Origin: Cryomorphaceae bacterium
GTDB lineage: Bacteria > Bacteroidota > Bacteroidia > Flavobacteriales > Schleiferiaceae
Assembly: GCA_022565745.1 (NCBI GenBank)
Contig: JAIUMB010000073.1
Coordinates: 1 to 11,624, forward strand
DNA: 11,624 bases
Direction: 5' to 3'
Under the pieces are notes generated by a model, which searched no databases, was not told where the DNA came from, and worked only from the letters and a program-made list of their open reading frames with translations. Positions 1 to 7,522 of this stretch are shown here, piece by piece. The position numbers and the translations under genes were made by a program. Every line of letters starts with the position of its first letter. The stretch's first letter is position 1.

Positions 1-761
1 AAAGGCACTTTGGCATGCACCAACACAGGGCGACGCTCCGTACGAATGATGTGAATGGCTTTTTGAAGCGTATTCCAACTCTCTTCAAAATTGGCGCCGT
101 CAACCGAAAACACCTCCAATCCTTTAAAACCGGCGGCAAATTCAGCGGCGTTTTGTGCACGCGTTTCTTCTGCATTGGCCGAAATATCCCATTCGTTGTC
201 TTGCACGAGATAGAGAATGGGCAACTGTTTCAACACGGCCATTTGTAGCGCCTCACTCACCTCCCCTTCGGTCATGGCCGCATCGCCAATGGAGCAAACA
301 GCAATGGGTTTTTCGCCATCGGCAAAATTATCCATCTCAAACTTCTCACGATACTGCAACCCCATAGCGGCTCCGGTAATGGGAATGGCCTGCATCCCTG
401 TCGCCGAACTCTGATGGGGGATTTTGGGCATATCCTCCCGGTTCAAACTGGGATGCGAATAATAGGTTCTCCCCCCCGAAAACGGATCGTCGCGTTTGGC
501 CAAAAGCTGAAGCATCAATTCGTAGGGACGCATGCCAATACCGAGAAGTATGCTGTCGTCGCGATAATAGGCCGAAAGGTAATCTTGAGGCTTTAGCTGC
601 AAGCCCAAAGCCAATTGAATGGCTTCGTGACCATTCGAACACGCATGAACGTACTTGGCGGTAACGGCTTTATTTTCTTCGTATAAATCACTCATGGCGC
701 GCGCCGTAGTCATCAACCCGTAAACGCGTTCCAATAGCTCTTTTGACAATTTATTACTCAT
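1..761 (-). CDS. 2-oxoacid dehydrogenase E1 component (Bacteroidota fused alpha/beta type), N-terminal part, cut by the left edge
   Basis: Reading the minus strand from ATG at 761 gives an open frame of 253 codons with no stop before the window edge. The enzyme family uses thiamine diphosphate to decarboxylate 2-oxoacids (pyruvate or branched-chain) and passes the acyl group to the E2 lipoyl domain in the cytoplasm. Seen: a YYRDD segment (about residues 65-69), a GG-TYYSH segment (about 96-103), and the thiamine diphosphate motif starting GDA at 159-161 and ending DN at 188-189, followed by WDIS. The classical motif starts GDG; GDA is, from memory, usual in the Bacteroidota lineage. The ending RRPVLVHAKVP matches the end of the alpha-type domain. 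Related Bacteroidota proteins are, from memory, about 650-690 residues with a fused transketolase-like beta half, which would lie to the left. Substrate (pyruvate or 2-oxoisovalerate) cannot be decided here. It is divergent from the TPR gene. Confidence 0.87.
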   Translation of the reverse strand, partial: MSNKLSKELLERVYGLMTTARAMSDLYEENKAVTAKYVHACSNGHEAIQLALGLQLKPQDYLSAYYRDDSILLGIGMRPYELMLQLLAKRDDPFSGGRTYYSHPSLNREDMPKIPHQSSATGMQAIPITGAAMGLQYREKFEMDNFADGEKPIAVCSIGDAAMTEGEVSEALQMAVLKQLPILYLVQDNEWDISANAEETRAQNAAEFAAGFKGLEVFSVDGANFEESWNTLQKAIHIIRTERRPVLVHAKVP

Positions 762-790
762 GAAACAAAAAATCTATATCGGTTTTATAT

Positions 791-815
791 GATTGAAAAT
801 ACCGTGATTTCAATC
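791..815. repeat. 8-bp perfect inverted repeat upstream of the E1 gene
   Basis: GATTGAAA (791-798) and TTTCAATC (808-815) are exact reverse complements around a 9-nt centre. It lies 30-55 nt upstream of the E1 start codon and is bracketed by two direct ATATCGGT copies. It could be an operator or a hairpin in the 5' leader; nothing in the sequence decides which. Confidence 0.5.
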
Positions 816-850
816 AAAATATTGTTTGCAAATATCGGTCATAAAAACGG

Positions 851-911
851 TTTAAAAGGTGTCGATTCTCCTTTAGAGTGCGGTGTATTATTTCAACACC
901 TGACCTTTAAA
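851..911. repeat. Nested inverted repeat in the divergent intergenic region
   Basis: TTTAAAAGGTGT (851-862) pairs in two registers with the right side. AGGTGT (857-862) matches ACACCT (896-901) exactly, and TTTAAAAGGT (851-860) matches ACCTTTAAA (903-911) with one extra A. The arms are 33-42 nt apart. The structure is weak and AT-rich, so chance is possible. Confidence 0.3.
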
Positions 912-952
912 AACCCGTTAATCACACATGCTAAAAACACCAAACCATCCGT

Positions 953-960
953 TATATTTG
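953..960 (+). promoter_or_regulatory. Putative Bacteroidota -7 promoter element for the TPR operon
   Basis: TATATTTG fits the TAnnTTTG element recognised by the Bacteroidota primary sigma factor. It lies 28 nt upstream of the ATG at 988, giving a leader of roughly 20 nt. No clear TTG -33 element is seen at the usual spacing upstream, so this is based on one half-site only. Confidence 0.45.
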
Positions 961-987
961 TACGATAATCACTGATGCCCCCATTTT

Positions 988-3900
988 ATGCGTACTGCAC
1001 TTTTCGTGTTGTTGATTGCCTTATTAGCCCCAGGAGTCAACGCACAACTTACCGAAGCGCAACGACAAGCAGATCAACACTTTCGCACCGCCTTCACTGC
1101 TTTCGAACAAAAAACTTATGCCAATGCCCGCGAGGGTTTTGAGCGTGCACTCGCTACGGAAGCGCTGCCCTTAGAGCGGCGAATGGAAGCGCTTTATTAC
1201 CGAGCCATATCTGCATTAGAGCTGTTTCATGCCGATGCCGAAAGTTTGATGCAATCTTTTATCGAAGAGTTTCCGACCTCTTCATTTGTGAATCAAGCCA
1301 GATTATACCTGGGACAATTCTTTTTCAAAAATCGCAATTACCGAAAAAGTGAAACTTATCTCAGCAGTGTAAACGCAAGGTATATCGAGCGCGGCAATCG
1401 TCAAGAACTGCGGTTTCAATTGGGTTATTCTCATTTTGCCAATGAACATTACGACGAAGCCCGGTCAATCTTTTCCACGTTAAAAAATGAAGACGGCCCA
1501 TTTGCTGCATCAGCAAGGTATTACTTCGCTCACATTCTATACGCCAACGAAGACTACCCCGAAGCACTGGTGAACTTTGAAGCGCTGCAAAACGACCCGG
1601 CATTTGGAAAAATGGTGCCCTTCTACCTAGCGCACGTGTACTACCAAATGAAGGAATACGACAGTTTGTTTATTCACGGTGAAGCCATCCTTAGCAATGA
1701 AGAAGCACCACGCCGTGTAGAAATTGCTAAACTGATGGGGGATGCGCACTACCGACAAGAAAACTACGCCAAAGCCATTGTTTACTTTGAGTTGTTTCGC
1801 GAGGAAGGTGGACGCCCCACACGTAACGACCATTACGAACTTGGCTTTAGCTATTACAAAACGGGGGATTTTGAACGTGCCATTGAGCACTTCAATAAGG
1901 TATCGATGAATAAAGATGCCTTGGCGCAAATGACATACTACCACTTGGGTGACTGCTATTTGCGACGAGGAGATAAGCAGTCGGCACTCACTGCCTTTTC
2001 TGCCGCTATGGACATCGACAAAAACCCAGAAATTGCCGAAGATGCTGCTTTTCAGTTTGTGAAACTCAACTACGAACTTGGAGGTGTTTATCGAGATGTG
2101 GTAACGGCTTTGAATCAGTTTCAACGTAAATATCCAAACAGTGAACACAGTAGAAAAATCAACACCCTACTGGCCGATGCGCATTTGCGCTCAAAAAATT
2201 ACAGTCGGGCCGCCGAAGCCTTAAAGCGAGCGGGACTTCGCACCATTGAACAGCAAAGCATTTACCAAAAAGTGACTTATTTCCAAGGCATCGAAGCGTT
2301 CCAACAAGAGCGTTACAAATCTGCCGTGGTACACTTTGCGGAATCTAGAAAACACCCGATTGACCAAAAGTTCCTGGCTTTGAGCTTGTATTGGGCTGCC
2401 GAAAGCTTCTTCCAACTCATGGAATACGATGCAGCGGTGGGGGCTTACTTGGAGTTTCAGCAGTCGCCACAGGCTTATTCAACCGACGAATTTATGCTTT
2501 CCAACTACGGACTTGGATACGCTCATTACATGGCCGGAAACTTGCCCGAAGCGGCGAATGCCTTTAGGCGATTTAGCCGGGAACGCAATGTCAATAACCG
2601 ACAAAGGCGTGACGGGTTACTTCGACTGGCTGATGTGTACTTTCTGCAAGGGCAGTTTCCACAAGCACTGGAGTTCTACAGTCGTGTCAACGATGAATTT
2701 ACAGAACCCAATACCTACGCTCATTTCCAAAAAGCACTCTGCTTAGGCTTGACCAATGAACCACGCAAAAAAATTGCTGAGTTGGAAAGTTTGATTAAAC
2801 GCGCACCCAACTCACCCTTGGCTCTTGATGCACGATTTGAAAAGGCATCGACATTCATACAGCTTGACGAATACGATCAAGCACTGCGAATTTACAAGGC
2901 CTTTATTCACGAGCACCCCAATCACCCCAACGTGCCCCGTGCCAAGTTGAACATGAGTTTGGCCTACCGCAACTCCATGCGCTATAACGATGCCATCAAC
3001 ACCCTGAAAGAAATTGCTGAGATGTACCCCAATACGCCGGAATCTCAAGAAGCCATCTCGTTTGGTCAAAATGTATTTAGCGAAGCCGACCGGATGGCCG
3101 ATTATGTAAGTTGGGTTCAGGATATTGGTGGTGGTAACGTTGAGCAAGGTAAACTCGATTCAGCGCTTTATTTTTCCGCTTTTGACCACTACTCTACTGG
3201 CAATTACCAAGCCGCTATTCGCGGTTTTAACGACTACGAAGAACGCTTTCCCTCCGGACTTTTTCGCATTGCTGCTAAATTTTACCAAGCAGAATCCCAT
3301 CAGCGAATAAATGAATTTGACAAAGCCATTGAAGGCTATGAAGAGGTGCTTACCAATGAGAGAACCGCTTTTTTTGAACGCGCATTATTGCGGTCTGCAG
3401 ACTTGCTTTACCAAAAAGAAGACTATGTTCAGTCTGGGCACTACTACCGTCAAATCCTCAATCGAGACCTGATGGAAGACGATGCTTTATTAGCCACTGA
3501 GCGCATGATGCGTATATCGTTTAAATTGGCCGACTGGCCACAATTGGAGGATTGGACCAATCGAGTTCTTAAGCAAAACCCCAAACAAGCCAAGTTAAAA
3601 CGAGATGCATTGTGGTACCGAGCCCTTGCACTCCATCAGCAAAGTCGACGACCAGAAGCCGACAGCGCCTTGGCGCATATTGTAGATAAATTTCAAGGCT
3701 CTGAAGCAGCCAGTGCCCGGTATTTCTTAGCGGAATACGCGTTTGACGACAACGAGCTTGAACTTACCAAAACAAGGGTTTATGCGCTTATTGAAGCATT
3801 CCCTAACGAAGTAGAGCTTCGTGACCGAGGGTTGCTGCTACTCGCCAAAGTGTTTATTGAAGAGGATGACTTATTCCAAGCAGAATATTCCCTAGACTTT

Positions 3901-4116
3901 GTGATTCAATCCAACACCAACAAAGAGCTTGTTGACCAAGCAACCCAACTAAAGGCTGTTTTGGAAGATTTGAGAAGCGCCGCCGAAGCGTCTGATAACG
4001 ATGCCTGGGAAGTGACTCCGGGAGGAGATACACCTCCGTCAATAATCGAAGACTCATTAACAGATGAAGACAGTCAAGATGATGACGCTGAAAACATAAA
4101 CCAACGAGAAGACTAA
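988..4116 (+). CDS. Secreted tetratricopeptide-repeat protein, 1042 residues
   Basis: The protein begins with a cleavable signal peptide: MRT, a hydrophobic run to about residue 15, then VNA|Q with probable cleavage after A19. There is no lipobox cysteine, so it should be soluble in the periplasm or bound to a partner. The rest to about residue 990 is helical, with many degenerate TPR units of the type A-Y-x-x-x-x-Y-x-x-A-x-x-x-F (for example residues 34-56, 144-163, 177-198) and recurrent phrases such as DYPEALVNFE and EYDQALRIYK. This resembles CpoB/YbgF- and BamD-like TPR scaffolds but is far longer. The last 25 residues hold 11 Asp/Glu, a strongly acidic tail. TPR arrays bind other proteins, so a scaffold role for the outer-membrane barrel encoded next is an inference. 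Its stop is 2 nt before the earliest start of that gene, so they are surely one operon. The precise function is unknown. Confidence 0.88.
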   Translation: MRTALFVLLIALLAPGVNAQLTEAQRQADQHFRTAFTAFEQKTYANAREGFERALATEALPLERRMEALYYRAISALELFHADAESLMQSFIEEFPTSSFVNQARLYLGQFFFKNRNYRKSETYLSSVNARYIERGNRQELRFQLGYSHFANEHYDEARSIFSTLKNEDGPFAASARYYFAHILYANEDYPEALVNFEALQNDPAFGKMVPFYLAHVYYQMKEYDSLFIHGEAILSNEEAPRRVEIAKLMGDAHYRQENYAKAIVYFELFREEGGRPTRNDHYELGFSYYKTGDFERAIEHFNKVSMNKDALAQMTYYHLGDCYLRRGDKQSALTAFSAAMDIDKNPEIAEDAAFQFVKLNYELGGVYRDVVTALNQFQRKYPNSEHSRKINTLLADAHLRSKNYSRAAEALKRAGLRTIEQQSIYQKVTYFQGIEAFQQERYKSAVVHFAESRKHPIDQKFLALSLYWAAESFFQLMEYDAAVGAYLEFQQSPQAYSTDEFMLSNYGLGYAHYMAGNLPEAANAFRRFSRERNVNNRQRRDGLLRLADVYFLQGQFPQALEFYSRVNDEFTEPNTYAHFQKALCLGLTNEPRKKIAELESLIKRAPNSPLALDARFEKASTFIQLDEYDQALRIYKAFIHEHPNHPNVPRAKLNMSLAYRNSMRYNDAINTLKEIAEMYPNTPESQEAISFGQNVFSEADRMADYVSWVQDIGGGNVEQGKLDSALYFSAFDHYSTGNYQAAIRGFNDYEERFPSGLFRIAAKFYQAESHQRINEFDKAIEGYEEVLTNERTAFFERALLRSADLLYQKEDYVQSGHYYRQILNRDLMEDDALLATERMMRISFKLADWPQLEDWTNRVLKQNPKQAKLKRDALWYRALALHQQSRRPEADSALAHIVDKFQGSEAASARYFLAEYAFDDNELELTKTRVYALIEAFPNEVELRDRGLLLLAKVFIEEDDLFQAEYSLDFVIQSNTNKELVDQATQLKAVLEDLRSAAEASDNDAWEVTPGGDTPPSIIEDSLTDEDSQDDDAENINQRED

Positions 4117-4154
4117 GCGTGATGGAGACGAAAAACAACAAAACATTTAGCACG

Positions 4155-5882
4155 ATGAACCACATACTTAAACTTATCGTCACGTGTCTTCTCTTACCAC
4201 TAGGCACATGGGGGCAGAGCGACTTGGGCAACATCCAACTCAATGTTACCAGAGCCTTTGAAGGCGAAGTACAGCAGGCCAGAAAAATCAGCGACATACC
4301 ACGCATCGAAGACACCATCAGAACAGACGTCAAACTCGATTACCAAATCAGGCCACAGTCTGTTTTAACCGATTTCAAACCAGAGCCACTATCGCCTGCA
4401 CGTATTCGCCGAGTACCGGCTGATAAGCTTCCGAAATTAATGGTTCGCTTGGGTGCCGGCAACTATTTGACTCCATTGGCTGAATTATCATTTACCAGCG
4501 ATCGTTCAAGAAATCAATCTTGGGGTGTTAAAGCACGACATTTTTCTACCCAATCAGGCGTACCCAACCTTCATCACGTAAAAAATCAAGAGGCCAGTAA
4601 TGCTAATTTTCTCAGTGAAAATAAACTTTCCGGGCACTACCGTCGTTTCTTCCGCGATTATACCCTAACCACCCGAGCTGAGGGATTTTTCTACGCCAAC
4701 AACCTCTACGGTGTTCCTGCCCTGGATTGGAACAGTGAATTTGTGTATCGCGACATTGAACGTCAATATTTTTTGGGCAGTAATGCCAATGTTTCACTCA
4801 ACAGTCAAAAAACCAAACAAGACCGGTTTTTTGATGACGGACATCTGCACTATCACTTTGTAGTAGACGCATTCCAAACCCAAGAGCACTTAGTGTCCCT
4901 TCCTACCAAATGGTCTTTCCCAATTGATGATCAACTTTTGAAATTTGATTTTACTGCCCAGTATCAAAATGCAAGGAATAACGATTTGGAAACCGCCGCT
5001 GAATACCTCAACTTCCAAGCAAAGCCCAATCTCGATTACGTTCAAGAAGAGGTTTCGCTAAACATTGGTTTAAACTTCATTTACAACCAAGACAACTTAG
5101 TCTATCGAGGCGAAGATATAGATTTAGGCAACGTGTTTATTTTTCCAGAAGTAGTGGGAAGATACCGCGTGGCACCGGATGTTTTTGAATTGTTTGGTGG
5201 TATTGATTACGATTTTAGACTGAACACCATAACCGATATTATTCGCGAAGCACCGTGGATGAACCCAGGTATGCGTTTGCAACCAACCAGAAGAGAAGAT
5301 TTTTTCGCCGGCATGAATCTACTAATTATGCCCGGACTTAGTCTGGAAGGAAGTGGACGTTATGTCAATTGGCGAGATAAAGCGGCCTTTTTCCGAGATC
5401 CCAATAGTTTTTTAGATCCTGAAGCTTTACAAGGACTAGACCTGCGCTATCTAAACGGTAATGAATTAAACCTAGCCGGTAGTCTCAATTACAAATTCAA
5501 CAGTCATTTGAGTTTTGGCACCAACCTGTCTTACTCGCGCTTTGAATTTGAAGGCGATATCGCTTACCACTTGGCGCCTTGGCGTGGAGGTTTCAACACC
5601 AGATATAACTATCGCAATAAGATAGGTCTAAAACTCGACATCATCTACGTAGGTACCCGCGAGGCATTTAACCCAGACCGCTACGAAGATGCACCATGGG
5701 CCGATGACTTTCATATTCTGCCTTCCTTTTGGGACGCCGACCTGCAAATTGATTATTACTTCAACCAAAATCTTACCGGCTTCATCAAAGTGCACAACGC
5801 ATTTGCCAGTCGATACGATATGTTCTTGGGCTATGGCGCACAGCGATTCTTGGGCTTAATAGGCTTTTCGTTTAAACTGTAA
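4155..5882 (+). CDS. Outer-membrane beta-barrel protein resembling a TonB-dependent receptor barrel, without visible plug
   Basis: I place the start at ATG 4155 because it opens directly into a signal peptide (MNHILK, hydrophobic core, then TWG|Q), giving 575 residues. GTG 4119 and ATG 4122 in the same frame, right after the TPR stop codon, would add 11-12 polar residues before it. After a linker of about 100 residues, the protein has alternating aromatic/polar strand segments to the end, many with Tyr/Phe/Trp girdle residues (FDFTAQYQN, LNYKFNSHLSFGTNLSYSRF, LKLDIIYVGTRE), and finishes with GLIGFSFKL, a C-terminal aromatic beta-signal recognised by the BAM machinery. The C-terminal part resembles TonB-dependent receptors, but I see no carboxypeptidase-like N-terminal domain, no plug domain and no clear TonB box. 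It sits in an operon with the upstream TPR gene and 35 nt before the FtsE gene. Transported ligand, if any, is unknown. Confidence 0.8.
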   Translation: MNHILKLIVTCLLLPLGTWGQSDLGNIQLNVTRAFEGEVQQARKISDIPRIEDTIRTDVKLDYQIRPQSVLTDFKPEPLSPARIRRVPADKLPKLMVRLGAGNYLTPLAELSFTSDRSRNQSWGVKARHFSTQSGVPNLHHVKNQEASNANFLSENKLSGHYRRFFRDYTLTTRAEGFFYANNLYGVPALDWNSEFVYRDIERQYFLGSNANVSLNSQKTKQDRFFDDGHLHYHFVVDAFQTQEHLVSLPTKWSFPIDDQLLKFDFTAQYQNARNNDLETAAEYLNFQAKPNLDYVQEEVSLNIGLNFIYNQDNLVYRGEDIDLGNVFIFPEVVGRYRVAPDVFELFGGIDYDFRLNTITDIIREAPWMNPGMRLQPTRREDFFAGMNLLIMPGLSLEGSGRYVNWRDKAAFFRDPNSFLDPEALQGLDLRYLNGNELNLAGSLNYKFNSHLSFGTNLSYSRFEFEGDIAYHLAPWRGGFNTRYNYRNKIGLKLDIIYVGTREAFNPDRYEDAPWADDFHILPSFWDADLQIDYYFNQNLTGFIKVHNAFASRYDMFLGYGAQRFLGLIGFSFKL

Positions 5883-5905
5883 TCACAAAGACCAGCGAAA
5901 AAACA

Positions 5906-5913
5906 TACATTTG
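5906..5913 (+). promoter_or_regulatory. Putative -7 promoter element directly upstream of ftsE
   Basis: TACATTTG fits TAnnTTTG exactly and ends 4 nt before the ATG at 5918. If used, transcription would start at or next to the start codon, giving a nearly leaderless mRNA. No TTG -33 element is seen about 20 nt upstream, so the site may be chance. Confidence 0.35.
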
Positions 5914-5917
5914 CGCT

Positions 5918-6604
5918 ATGGAAAACAATCCCCTTTTAACCCTTAAGCACGCTTATATAGCTCAGCAAAAGAACGTGGTGCTATCAGAAGTTAGCATGGA
6001 TATTTATCCTGGGGACTTCGTTTACCTCATTGGCAACACAGGCAGCGGAAAGTCTTCGCTCCTTAAAACCTTATATGCCGATTTACCAATCATGGAAGGT
6101 GAGGCCGAAGTGGTTGGTTTTTCTCTAAAAGGCATCAAAGAAAAGGACATTCCATTTCTTCGAAGAAAAATCGGCATTGTATTCCAAGATTTCCAGTTGT
6201 TGCCAGACAGAAGTGTGCGCGACAACCTGATGTTTGTTCTCAAGGCCACCGGGTGGAAAGACAAAGCCAAAATGGAGGAGCGCATCCGCTATGTACTTAA
6301 GCGTGTAGACATGGAAACCAAGCACTTGAACATGCCCCATCAGTTATCTGGCGGTGAACAGCAAAGGGTATCTATTGCTCGAGCGCTTCTCAACGACCCC
6401 GAATTGATATTGGCCGATGAGCCTACCGGTAACCTTGACCCTTCAACCAGCGAAGAAATAATGCTTTTACTCAAAGAAATTTCGCAAAGTGGTCGCGCCA
6501 TCCTAATGGCCACACACGACTACTCCTTGATACTCAAGTTTCCATCGAGGACACTTAAGTGCCAAGACGGCAAAGTGTTTGAGACCATGCAAACCCGGTT
6601 GTAA
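5918..6604 (+). CDS. ftsE: Cell-division ABC transporter ATP-binding protein FtsE
   Basis: This 228-residue protein is a single ABC ATPase domain of normal FtsE length. All motifs are intact: Walker A GNTGSGKS (39-46), Q-loop glutamine Q90 (GIVFQD), signature LSGGEQQR (143-150), Walker B LILADEPT (163-170), D-loop GNLD (171-174) and switch histidine H200 (MATHD). FtsE pairs with the membrane protein FtsX; in characterised bacteria the complex drives peptidoglycan hydrolases at division. The phrase GDFVYLIGNTGSGKSSLLKTLY is typical of Bacteroidota FtsE. LolD and MacB are close relatives and cannot be wholly excluded, but length and the VFQDFQLLPDRSV segment favour FtsE. No ftsX is adjacent, so the partner is encoded elsewhere. 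It lies 35 nt after the barrel gene and its stop abuts the next start codon. Confidence 0.87.
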   Translation: MENNPLLTLKHAYIAQQKNVVLSEVSMDIYPGDFVYLIGNTGSGKSSLLKTLYADLPIMEGEAEVVGFSLKGIKEKDIPFLRRKIGIVFQDFQLLPDRSVRDNLMFVLKATGWKDKAKMEERIRYVLKRVDMETKHLNMPHQLSGGEQQRVSIARALLNDPELILADEPTGNLDPSTSEEIMLLLKEISQSGRAILMATHDYSLILKFPSRTLKCQDGKVFETMQTRL

Positions 6605-7522
6605 ATGATCTCTGTTCTTATTCCGACTTATCGCTTTGACCCTACTGTACTGGTCAACGAGTTGCATCGACAATTGACCGTTACTGGTCTATCGTTTGAG
6701 ATATGTATTGCCGACGACGCGCCTGATTCGCCACTATCCAACGAATACCAAGACCTTTGCCATTCGCTTCATCATGTGCGCGCATCTATTCGAGAAGTAA
6801 ATCTGGGCGCCTTTGAAAATCGACGTCGCTTGGCAGAAGACGCCGTCTATGATCGATTGCTTTATTTGGATGAAGATGCAATTATCGACGCTACTTTTAT
6901 TCAACGTTACACCACTCATTTCAAAGAAAAGGGAAATGTTGTTCAGGGTGGTGCTCGTTTTGCCAAAGAAAAACCATCTAACAAGACCCATCACCTGCGT
7001 TGGAAAGTAGGCAAACAAAGGGAATCATCGCATGCAGATAAGCGACAAAGCAACCCCTATGCCGGATTCATAACGTGTAACTTTATCATCGACAAGCACG
7101 TCTTGTTGAAACTCCCTCGTCACAAAGAAATAAAGGGTTATGGACATGAGGATACCATGATGGGGTATGACCTCAAATACGCCTTTGTGCCTATTGTACA
7201 TATAGACAACCCCATTGGACACCTACAAATGGATGATGCCGAGACCTATTTAATCAAAACAAGAAAAGGGGTGGCCAACTTAGCTCGATTGATAAAAGCC
7301 GGCAAAGTAGATGAAGATATTCGTCTTTACCGCTTTTACAAAAAAATTAAAAAAACGGGAAGCGGTAAGCTCTTGGCTACCTATGTGTATAACAACAATG
7401 ATGCTATAGTGAGAAAACTATCTAAAGAGAACCCGCCATTAAGACTCTTTGATTTGTATAAAATGGGCTGGCTATTTTACGAAGTCAATCAAAAAAACGG
7501 CTTAAAGCAAACCACAGTTTGA
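6605..7522 (+). CDS. GT-A fold glycosyltransferase, family 2-like
   Basis: The 305-residue protein starts with the Rossmann-like strand ISVLIPTYR (2-10) and has the nucleotide-binding acidic pair in IADDAP (D37, D38), the DxD metal motif LDED (D89, D91), and a GYGHEDTMMGYDL segment (178-190) whose ED is the likely catalytic base region of the second half. It carries no signal peptide or clear membrane helix, so it should act in the cytoplasm or at the inner face of the membrane. Such enzymes transfer a sugar from a nucleotide sugar to a glycan, lipid or protein acceptor; neither sugar nor acceptor can be read from the sequence. ATG follows the ftsE stop codon TAA with no gap, indicating co-translation. 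The C-terminal end overlaps the convergent lipoprotein gene by 21 bp. Family placement is from motifs only. Confidence 0.83.
   Translation: MISVLIPTYRFDPTVLVNELHRQLTVTGLSFEICIADDAPDSPLSNEYQDLCHSLHHVRASIREVNLGAFENRRRLAEDAVYDRLLYLDEDAIIDATFIQRYTTHFKEKGNVVQGGARFAKEKPSNKTHHLRWKVGKQRESSHADKRQSNPYAGFITCNFIIDKHVLLKLPRHKEIKGYGHEDTMMGYDLKYAFVPIVHIDNPIGHLQMDDAETYLIKTRKGVANLARLIKAGKVDEDIRLYRFYKKIKKTGSGKLLATYVYNNNDAIVRKLSKENPPLRLFDLYKMGWLFYEVNQKNGLKQTTV
7502..7522. other. 21-bp tail-to-tail overlap of two coding regions
   Basis: The glycosyltransferase stop TGA is at 7520-7522 and the lipoprotein stop (TAA on the minus strand) is at 7502-7504, so the last seven codons of each lie on opposite strands of the same DNA. 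There is no room for a conventional terminator between them, and none is visible on either side. Confidence 0.85.

Larger units (their letters stand above)
762..987. other. Divergent intergenic region between the E1 gene and the TPR gene
   Basis: This 226-nt AT-rich stretch has no credible gene. It must hold promoters for both flanking genes. It contains an 8-bp inverted repeat (791-798 with 808-815), two copies of ATATCGGT (776-783 and 832-839) that flank it, a nested inverted repeat (851-862 with 896-911), and a TAnnTTTG element at 953-960 facing the TPR gene. On the minus strand the best -7 candidate for the E1 gene is GATATTTG just right of the ATATCGGT copy at 832-839, one mismatch from consensus. 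Confidence 0.7.

Noticed and set aside
1627..2148. Open frame of 173 codons on the minus strand inside the TPR gene
   Set aside because: It is fully antisense to a gene with a clear repeat pattern, and its translation is a random-looking run rich in Val, Phe and Ser with no motif.
3854..4333. Minus-strand open frame of 159 codons across the TPR-barrel junction
   Set aside because: It covers the end of one well-supported gene and the signal peptide of the next; its Leu/Ser-rich product is an artefact of the complementary strand.
5918..6604. Assignment of the ATPase as LolD or MacB
   Set aside because: No lipoprotein-releasing or MacB-type permease is nearby, and the length and internal phrases fit FtsE better; the doubt is kept in the confidence value.
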